Of a DNA stretch of 6,114 nt, positions 1-5,251 are shown one piece after another. Numbering within the stretch: the stretch's first letter is position 1; every line of letters begins with the position of its first letter. The stretch is from positions 1-6,114 of the forward strand of contig DOWQ01000585.1 of NCBI GenBank assembly GCA_003519485.1, in the 5' to 3' direction. Position numbers and translations under genes: made by a program. Source of the DNA: Streptomyces sp. (GTDB lineage: Bacteria; Actinomycetota; Actinomycetes; Streptomycetales; Streptomycetaceae). The notes under the pieces were generated by a model that saw only the letters and a program-made list of their open reading frames with translations, had not been told where the DNA came from and ran no database searches.

Positions 1-6
1 GCGCAG

Positions 7-39
7 CGCCCCGCCGGCCACGGCGTGACCGGCGGGGCG
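7..39 (-). terminator. Hairpin terminator downstream of the MHS transporter
   Basis: A perfect 11-bp inverted repeat lies at 7-17 (CGCCCCGCCGG) and 29-39 (CCGGCGGGGCG). Its 11-nt loop can itself form three more pairs (19-21 with 25-27). It begins about 60 nt past the transporter stop codon on the minus strand. No T-tract follows in the part that can be seen, which is common for actinomycete terminators. The strand is inferred from the upstream gene; the structure could also serve a convergent gene lying outside the window. Confidence 0.6.
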
Positions 40-57
40 GGAGTGGCGGGCCGGCGT

Positions 58-75
58 GGCGTCGGGGCCGACACC
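58..75 (-). terminator. Second, smaller hairpin after the transporter stop
   Basis: In the minus-strand RNA the segments at 69-75 and 58-64 pair over 7 bp, including one G-U, around a 4-nt loop. It sits 25 nt after the stop codon and just before the stronger hairpin at 7-39, so the two may act as a tandem terminator. In DNA this GC-rich a short hairpin can arise by chance. Confidence 0.35.
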
Positions 76-100
76 GGCGCCCGCGCGCTGCCGGGGAGCG

Positions 101-1479
101 CTAGCGACTCCGCCGCTTGAGCACGGTGATGGAGGCGAGAGCGATGACGGCGAGGCCGATGATGTACGCCGAGACCGACATCGACGTCCCCGTCGTCTCC
201 AGCAGCAGCACCATCACGAACGGGGCGAGCCCACCGCCGAGCACCGCCGCGATCTGGTAGCCGAGCGAGGCGCCGGTGTAGCGCATCTCGGCCGAGAACA
301 GCTCGGCGAACAGCGCCGCCTGCGGCCCGTACATGATGCTGAGGAACAGGCTGCCGATGAACGTCCCGGTCGCCAGGCCGACGAGCGACCCGGTGTCGAT
401 GAGCAGGAACATCGGTATCGCCCACAGCAGCAGGCCCACCGCGCCGATCTCGTAGACCTTGATGCGGCCGATCCTGTCGGAGAGCGCCGCCGCCGCCGGG
501 ATCATCAGCAGTTGGAAGCAGCTGACGAGCAGCGAGACCAGCAGGACGGGGCCGCGGTCCATGCCGAGCTCACGGGTCGTGTAGTCGAGCACGCCCGTGA
601 TCAGGATGTAGAACGTCGCGGTGTTGACGGCGAACGAACCGCCCGCCAGCAGCACGGTCCCGCGGTGCTCCCGGAGGATCTCGCGCAGCGGGGAGCGTGC
701 GGCGCCCTGGGACTTCTGGTCCTCGGCCAACCGCTGCTCGGCCTGCCGGAACTCGGGAGTCTCCTCGACGCGGGTGTGGATGTACCAGGCCAGAGCGAGG
801 ACCAGCAGTCCGGCCATGAACGGCAGCCGCCAGCCCCAGCCGGCGAAGGCGGCGTCGGAGGTGACGGCCTCGGTGATCAGGTAGGCGGAGTTGGCGGTGA
901 CCACGCCGATGGGCACGCCGAGCTGGACCAGACTGCCGTACAGCCCGCGCTTGCCGGGCGGTGCGTACTCGGTGGCCAGCAGCATCGCGCCGCCCCACTG
1001 GGCGCCCACGGCGATGCCCTGGAGCACCCGGAGGAGGACGAGCAGCACGGGGGCGAGAATGCCGATGGTCTCGTACGACGGCAGCAGTCCGATGGCGGTG
1101 GTGGAGACGCCCATCACCAGCAGGGCCAGCACCAGCATGGGCTTGCGGCCCCGTTTGTCGCCGAGCTGGCCGGCCACGACACCGCCGATCGGCCGGGCGA
1201 GGAAGCCGACCGCGAACGTCGCGAACGCCGCCAGTACGCCGGCGACGGGGCTGGCGGAGGGGAAGAACTGGTCACCGAGGACCAGGGCCGCCGCGATGCC
1301 GAAGATGAAGAGTCGTACCACTCGACGGCCGAAGCCAGGGCCGCGGCGCCGGCCGTGCGCCGCCGGCGGGAGATCTCGGCCGCGGAGGCGGGCGGGGTGC
1401 CTGCGGAGGCTCCGGCCTCCGGCGGAGGTGAGGAGGGAGGGACATTCCCGGTGGCTTTCCCGGTGGCAGAGGTGTCCAT
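101..1479 (-). pseudogene. MHS-family MFS transporter (metabolite:H+ symporter), frameshifted
   Basis: This is a major facilitator permease of the metabolite:H+ symporter family (the ShiA/ProP-like group), predicted to import an organic acid or similar small solute with protons. The substrate cannot be told from sequence. Translation from ATG 1479, with GAAGGG 7 nt upstream, gives 56 residues ending in the conserved helix-1 motif AVEWYD. The frame then breaks: the expected FFIFG is read as SSSSA and the unshifted product stops at 1114 (121 aa). The rest of the family sequence, FIFGIAAALVLGDQFFPSAS onward, lies in another frame down to the TAG at 101. It carries the loop 2-3 signature GQLGDKRGRKPM, then LLRVLQGIAVGAQWGGA, and the second-half loop ALSDRIGRIK. 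Restoring one base near 1310 gives about 459 aa with twelve expected helices, the normal family length. No other lesion is visible. It could be a true pseudogene or a sequencing error; the longer open frame starting at 1582 is not the natural N-terminus. Confidence 0.85.
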
Positions 1480-1486
1480 GATGCCG

Positions 1487-1492
1487 CCCTTC
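1487..1492 (-). promoter_or_regulatory. Ribosome binding site of the MHS transporter
   Basis: GAAGGG on the minus strand is separated by 7 nt from ATG 1479. It decides the start in favour of the frame encoding MDTSATGKATG, which leads into the conserved helix-1 motif, rather than the ATG at 1582 in the other frame. Confidence 0.6.
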
Positions 1493-1496
1493 GCGG

Positions 1497-1579
1497 GGAC
1501 GTGGAGGGACGTAAGGGGGACGTCGCGTACGGGAGAGGACGTGGAGGCGTGGGGGACATGCGGAGACGTGGCGAGACGT
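1497..1579 (-). repeat. Phased direct-repeat array of ACGTCC-type hexamers
   Basis: On the minus strand the hexamer ACGTCC, or a one-base variant, recurs seven times: ACGTCT at 1574-1579 and 1564-1569, ATGTCC at 1554-1559, and ACGTCC at 1537-1542, 1518-1523, 1507-1512 and 1497-1502. Successive start distances are 10, 10, 17, 19, 11 and 10 bp, so most copies lie on the same face of the helix. C-rich linkers such as CTCC, CCGC and CGCC follow many copies. The array ends 5 bp before the transporter's ribosome binding site, inside its predicted leader. It may be an operator for a multimerising regulator, an RNA-level control element, or a decayed decamer tandem repeat. I know of no named actinomycete regulator with this exact site. 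Confidence 0.55.
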
Positions 1580-1591
1580 CATGGGCGTACG

Positions 1592-1619
1592 GCCCCGGCC
1601 CTCGGGGCACGGCCCGAGG
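1592..1619 (-). promoter_or_regulatory. Mutually exclusive leader hairpins upstream of the transporter
   Basis: In the minus-strand RNA, 1619-1613 (CCTCGGG) can pair with 1606-1600 (CCCGAGG) around a 6-nt loop. Alternatively 1608-1603 (GCCCCG) can pair with 1597-1592 (CGGGGC) around a 5-nt loop. Both stems are perfect and share bases 1603-1606, so only one can form at a time. They would lie within the first ~35 nt of the predicted transcript. That fits a simple RNA switch or a stabilising 5' hairpin, but the GC content makes chance stems likely. Confidence 0.3.
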
Positions 1620-1632
1620 TGAGGTTCGGGCG

Positions 1633-1662
1633 AACGTACCGACCGGATGGTATGGCGGTCAA
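1633..1662 (-). promoter_or_regulatory. Predicted sigma-70/HrdB-type promoter of the transporter
   Basis: The minus strand reads TTGACC (1662-1657), an 18-bp spacer and TACGTT (1638-1633), close to the TTGACN / TANNNT consensus of the main vegetative sigma factor. The predicted transcript would begin near 1626 and carry a leader of about 147 nt before ATG 1479. A short inverted repeat, TACC (1637-1640) and GGTA (1649-1652), overlaps the -10 box and spacer and could be part of a repressor site. This is the best promoter match I found in the window. Confidence 0.55.
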
Positions 1663-1715
1663 CAGATTCTGCGGCGGAGGTTTCTCCGTGCGCCCCTCAC
1701 TCCCCCGAACACGCA

Positions 1716-1753
1716 CGACCGGACCCCTGCCGCATGCGGCAGGGGTCCGGTCG
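1716..1753 (-). terminator. Perfect 38-bp palindrome, likely terminator of the DUF457 gene
   Basis: The left arm 1716-1734 and right arm 1735-1753 are exact reverse complements over 19 bp with no spacer. RNA from either strand would fold into a very stable hairpin closed around the central GCATGC. It begins 35 nt after the TGA at 1789-1791 of the minus-strand membrane hydrolase gene and sits upstream of the transporter promoter, as expected for a terminator insulating two same-strand genes. There is no T-run, as is usual in Streptomyces. An operator or recombination site is possible but has no other support. Confidence 0.7.
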
Positions 1754-1788
1754 GGAAAGGCTGGGAGGGTACGGTCAGCCCGGGATTC

Positions 1789-2580
1789 TCAGATGATGCC
1801 GAGCGCCCCCAGGCCGCCGAGACCGCCGAGAATCATGAAGACCGGCATCAGTACCTTCAGCTCGACCCAGCTGCCGGCCCGGAAGCGCAGCGACTTCGGC
1901 GGCCCGATCGGATACCAGCGCTTGCGCCCGACGGGGATGGGCCACAGGATCGGGCAGCCCGAGACGGTGAGCGCGTCACCGACGCAGTGCACGAGCGAGC
2001 CGAGCACGATCGGCAGCCCCAGCCACAGGTACTCCTGGCCCGGAGCGGTGAACAGCCAGTCCGATCCGTTGCCGGGCTTGTTCAGCACGTCCGCCAGGAC
2101 CCAGGCGCTGGTCGCGCCGAGCAGCCAGACGAGCACATCGCTGGAGACGCGGGCCGCGCGCCACAGCAGCCCCTCGACGGCGAGCACCATGTGGACGAAG
2201 AGGATGCCGAGCACGGCCCAGCGGCCGGCCGTCACCGCCAGGAGGGACGTCCCGGTGCCGATGAGCAGCGCCCACAGCCAGGTATGGGTCAAAGTGCGGT
2301 GGCCGCCCGTGCGGCGTGGGTCGCCCTTCTTCCTGGTCGCCTTGTACACCGCCGCGGAGAGCTTGTCGATGATCTCGCAGAGGCCGCGGGAGATCGGCCC
2401 GAAGGCCCGCGATATCGTCGCCGACTTGTGGTCGAGATCCGGGGCGAGGGCCGCGCCCGCGCAGATCAGCGCGCCGACGGCCAGCACCGGCCAGGGCATC
2501 GGATGGCCCGCCGCGACAGCGGCGGCGCCCACCCCCAGCCAGGCAGCGGCCCCGGACAGTGAATGCGCCGGTCCCATCAT
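1789..2580 (-). CDS. Membrane-associated metal-dependent hydrolase, YdjM/DUF457 family
   Basis: This 263-aa integral membrane protein belongs to the YdjM-like 'LexA-binding, inner membrane-associated putative hydrolase' family (DUF457). The substrate is unknown. Family hallmarks are visible in order: the N-terminal MMGPAHSLSG with His6, a hydrophobic helix at 14-46, APDLDHKSA with Asp48, Asp50 and His51, GGHRTLTHT at 92-100 with His94 and His99, helices at about 100-140 and 148-164, and SLVHCVGDALTVSGCPILWP (195-214) with His198 and Asp202. The scattered His/Asp residues are the presumed metal ligands at the membrane face. The C-terminus is a hydrophobic, Gly-rich helix (243-263). The first of two adjacent ATGs (2580) is chosen because GAGGGGG at 2591-2597 lies 10 nt upstream. 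It is divergent from the helicase gene. The frame stays open far upstream antisense to the helicase, but the family homology begins at this Met. The family call is strong; the hydrolase activity is inferred from the family name only. Confidence 0.88.
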   Translation of the reverse strand: MMGPAHSLSGAAAWLGVGAAAVAAGHPMPWPVLAVGALICAGAALAPDLDHKSATISRAFGPISRGLCEIIDKLSAAVYKATRKKGDPRRTGGHRTLTHTWLWALLIGTGTSLLAVTAGRWAVLGILFVHMVLAVEGLLWRAARVSSDVLVWLLGATSAWVLADVLNKPGNGSDWLFTAPGQEYLWLGLPIVLGSLVHCVGDALTVSGCPILWPIPVGRKRWYPIGPPKSLRFRAGSWVELKVLMPVFMILGGLGGLGALGII

Positions 2581-2703
2581 GTGGTCGCCGCCCCCTCTTT
2601 TCTCTTGTACCGCTTCGTGTGACGCCTCGACGGCCGCCCAGCGTAGCGTCAGTGATCTTCGAACCACCGACCGGTTCCCTGATCCGGCCCGGCGCAATGC
2701 AGT
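2581..2703. promoter_or_regulatory. Divergent promoter region with GAACC-N7-GGTTC inverted repeat
   Basis: These 123 bp separate the divergent DUF457 and helicase genes and must hold both promoters unless one is read through from elsewhere. A 17-bp inverted repeat, GAACC (2661-2665) and GGTTC (2673-2677), is a possible operator. Weak -10-like boxes overlap on opposite strands near 2642-2650 (TAGCGT on plus, TACGCT on minus), but neither has a good -35. I could not assign a transcription start. The repeat does not fit the actinobacterial LexA box (TCGAAC-N4-GTTCGA): the spacing and the right half both differ. Confidence 0.35.
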
Positions 2704-5226
2704 ATGGAGGGCGTGACCCTCATCGATCATCTGCCGAACGACGCCGATCCCGATTCCCTCTTCGAGGCCTTCTCGGCCTGGACCGGTGATCGGGGGCTGA
2801 CCCTCTACCCCGCTCAGGAGGAGGCGCTGATCGAAGTGGTGTCCGGGGCGAACGTCGTGCTGTCCACGCCGACCGGCTCCGGCAAGAGCCTGGTCGCCGC
2901 GGGCGCGCACTTCGCCGCGCTCGCGAAGGACCAGGTCACCTTCTACACCGCGCCGATCAAGGCCCTGGTGTCGGAGAAGTTCTTCGACCTCTGCAAGCTC
3001 TTCGGCACCGAGAACGTCGGCATGCTGACCGGCGACGCGTCCGTCAACGCGGACGCTCCCGTCATCTGCTGCACCGCCGAGGTGCTGGCCTCCATGGCGC
3101 TGCGCGACGGCAGGAACGCCGACGTGGGCCAAGTCGTGATGGACGAGTTCCACTTCTACGCCGAGCCCGACCGCGGCTGGGCCTGGCAGATCCCGCTGCT
3201 GGAACTGCCGCAGGCCCAGTTCGTACTGATGTCCGCGACGCTCGGCGACATGTCGCGGTTCGAGGAGGACCTCACCCGCCGCACGGGGCGGCCGACCACG
3301 GTCGTACGCTCCGCGACCCGACCCGTGCCGCTGTCTTACGAATACCGCACGACGCCGATGACCGAGACGCTGACCGAGCTGCTGGAGACCCACCAGGCGC
3401 CGGTCTACATCGTGCACTTCACCCAGGCCGCGGCGGTCGAGCGGGCCCAGGCGCTGATGAGCATCAACATGTGCACCCGCACCGAGAAGGACCAGATCGC
3501 CCAGCTGATCGGGAACTTCCGCTTCACCACCAAGTTCGGCCGCAACCTGTCCCGTTACGTCCGGCACGGGATCGGTGTCCACCACGCCGGGATGCTGCCC
3601 AAGTACCGGCGGCTGGTCGAGCGGCTGGCGCAGGCAGGGCTGCTCAAGGTCATCTGCGGCACGGACACCCTCGGGGTCGGCGTCAACGTGCCCATCCGGA
3701 CCGTGCTGTTCACCGCGCTGACGAAGTACGACGGCCAGCGCGTGCGGACACTGCGTGCGAGGGAGTTCCACCAGATCGCGGGGCGCGCCGGGCGGGCCGG
3801 CTTCGACACGGCGGGACTCGTCGTCGCCCAGGCGCCCGAACACGTCGTCGAGAACGAAAAGGCCCTCGCCAAGGCCGGCGACGACCCCAAGAAGCGCCGG
3901 AAGGTGGTCCGGAAGAAGGCTCCCGAGGGCTTCGTCTCCTGGGGGGAGAACACCTTCGAGAAGCTCATCGCCTCCGACCCGGAGCCGCTGACCTCGCGCT
4001 TCCGGGTCACCCACACCATGCTGCTGTCGGTGATCGCCCGCCCCGGCAACGCCTTCGACGCGATGCGCCGGCTGCTGGAGGACAACCACGAGCCGCGCCG
4101 CAACCAGCTGCGCCACATCCGCCGCGCCATCGCCATCTACCGCTCGCTGCTCGACGGCGGCGTCGTCGAACAGCTCGGTGAGCCGGACAGCGAGGGCCGG
4201 ATCGTCCGGCTGACCGTCGACCTCCAGCAGAACTTCGCGCTCAACCAGCCGCTGTCCACCTTCGCGCTCGCGGCCTTCGACCTGCTGGACCCCGAATCCC
4301 CGTCGTACGCCCTGGACATGGTGTCGGTCGTGGAGTCGACGCTCGACGACCCGCGGCAGATCCTCGCGGCGCAGCAGAACAAGGCGCGCGGTGAGGCCAT
4401 CCAGCAGATGAAGGCCGACGGGATCGAGTACGAGGACCGGATGGAGCGGCTCCAGGACATCACCTATCCGATGCCGCTGGAGGAACTCCTCTTCCACGCG
4501 TACGGCGTCTACCGCAAGAGCCACCCCTGGGTCGGCGACCACCCGCTGTCCCCGAAGTCGGTCATCCGCGACATGTACGAGCGGGCGATGACCTTCACCG
4601 AGTTCACCGCCTTCTACGAGCTGGCCCGGACCGAGGGCATCGTGCTGCGCTATCTCGCGAGCGCGTACAAGGCGCTGGAGCACAACGTCCCGGACCACCT
4701 CAAGTCCGAGGACTTCGAGGACCTCATCGCCTGGCTCGGCGAGATGGTCCGCCAGGTCGACTCCAGCCTCCTCGACGAGTGGGAGCAGCTCGCCAACCCC
4801 GAGGTGGAGACGGCGGAGGAGGCCCTGGAGCGCGCCGACCAGGTCAGGCCGGTCACCGCCAACGGCCGCGCCTTCCGGGTGCTCGTACGGAACGCGATGT
4901 TCCGGCGGGTCGAGCTGGCCGCCCTGGACAAGGTCCACGAGCTGGGCGAGCTCGACGCCGACTCCGGCTGGGACGAGGACGCCTGGGCGAACGCCATGGA
5001 CGGCTACTGGGACGAGTACGAGGACCTCGGCACCGGCCCGGACGCGCGCGGCCCGAAGCTGCTGAGCATCGAGGAGGACCCGGAGCACGGGCTGTGGAAG
5101 GTCCGGCAGACCTTCGCCGACCCGAAGGGCGACCACGACTGGGGCATCAGCGCCGAGGTGGACCTCGCGGCCTCGGACGAGGAGGGCCTCGCGGTGATCC
5201 GCGTGACGGCGGTCGGACAGCTGTAG
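2704..5226 (+). CDS. Ski2-like DEAD/DEAH-box RNA helicase with DUF3516 C-terminus
   Basis: This 840-aa superfamily 2 helicase is predicted to use ATP to unwind structured RNA in the cytoplasm; its cellular role in actinomycetes is not established. The first RecA domain (about 30-205) shows YPAQ 35-38, motif I TPTGSGKS 55-62, Ia TAPIKALVSEK 82-92, TGD 109-111, motif II DEFH 147-150 and motif III SATL 177-180. The second (about 210-385) shows VYIVHFTQ 234-241, the Ski2-like VHHAGMLPKYRR 292-303, motif V GTDTLGVGVNVP 319-330 and motif VI QIAGRAGRAG 357-366. A basic linker (395-405) then leads into the ~430-residue C-terminal region typical of actinobacterial DUF3516 helicases. Length and motifs are intact. 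The start is uncertain: ATG 2704 has no clear Shine-Dalgarno sequence. The in-frame GTG at 2713 gives the N-terminus I recall for homologues (M-TLIDHLP), but the GGAGG lies only 2 nt before it. The ATG form could be translated leaderless. The gene converges on the ABC ATPase gene. Confidence 0.93.
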   Translation: MEGVTLIDHLPNDADPDSLFEAFSAWTGDRGLTLYPAQEEALIEVVSGANVVLSTPTGSGKSLVAAGAHFAALAKDQVTFYTAPIKALVSEKFFDLCKLFGTENVGMLTGDASVNADAPVICCTAEVLASMALRDGRNADVGQVVMDEFHFYAEPDRGWAWQIPLLELPQAQFVLMSATLGDMSRFEEDLTRRTGRPTTVVRSATRPVPLSYEYRTTPMTETLTELLETHQAPVYIVHFTQAAAVERAQALMSINMCTRTEKDQIAQLIGNFRFTTKFGRNLSRYVRHGIGVHHAGMLPKYRRLVERLAQAGLLKVICGTDTLGVGVNVPIRTVLFTALTKYDGQRVRTLRAREFHQIAGRAGRAGFDTAGLVVAQAPEHVVENEKALAKAGDDPKKRRKVVRKKAPEGFVSWGENTFEKLIASDPEPLTSRFRVTHTMLLSVIARPGNAFDAMRRLLEDNHEPRRNQLRHIRRAIAIYRSLLDGGVVEQLGEPDSEGRIVRLTVDLQQNFALNQPLSTFALAAFDLLDPESPSYALDMVSVVESTLDDPRQILAAQQNKARGEAIQQMKADGIEYEDRMERLQDITYPMPLEELLFHAYGVYRKSHPWVGDHPLSPKSVIRDMYERAMTFTEFTAFYELARTEGIVLRYLASAYKALEHNVPDHLKSEDFEDLIAWLGEMVRQVDSSLLDEWEQLANPEVETAEEALERADQVRPVTANGRAFRVLVRNAMFRRVELAALDKVHELGELDADSGWDEDAWANAMDGYWDEYEDLGTGPDARGPKLLSIEEDPEHGLWKVRQTFADPKGDHDWGISAEVDLAASDEEGLAVIRVTAVGQL

Positions 5227-5229
5227 TCC

Positions 5230-5250
5230 GCCCGTCCGGGGCCGGGCCCG
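5230..5250. terminator. Possible shared terminator between convergent genes
   Basis: Only 25 bp lie between the TAG of the helicase (5224-5226) and the TGA of the minus-strand ABC gene (5252-5254). They contain GCCCG (5230-5234) that can pair with CGGGC (5243-5247) around an 8-nt loop. They also contain the self-complementary CGGGCCCG (5243-5250). The stem is short, so this is a weak candidate for a bidirectional terminator; collision or overlapping transcripts are equally possible. Confidence 0.3.
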
Positions 5251-5251
5251 C

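Noticed and set aside
1497..1579. CRISPR-like array
   Set aside because: The repeats are 6 bp with 4-13 bp gaps, far below CRISPR repeat and spacer sizes, and no cas genes are present.
101..1582. Transporter starting at ATG 1582 in the downstream frame
   Set aside because: The first ~85 residues of that frame are Arg/Pro/His-rich and unlike the family, while the other frame from 1479 supplies the expected N-terminus and RBS. The in-frame GTG at 1321 could restart translation but has no visible Shine-Dalgarno.
2655..2680. LexA/SOS box near TTCGAACC
   Set aside because: The right half-site GTTCGA at 4-bp spacing is absent; only the left TCGAAC matches.
56..2716. 886-codon open frame on the plus strand
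   Set aside because: Its translation is Arg/Gly/Pro/Gln-rich low-complexity sequence lying antisense to two recognisable genes. It is a by-product of high GC third positions.
3555..4136. Minus-strand and alternate-frame ORFs inside the helicase
   Set aside because: Ser/Arg-rich translations with no domain signals, fully overlapped by a well-supported helicase frame.
1789..5136. 1115-codon minus-strand frame suggesting a giant fusion protein
   Set aside because: Only the last 263 residues match a protein family. The rest is antisense to the helicase and looks like GC-driven shadow sequence.
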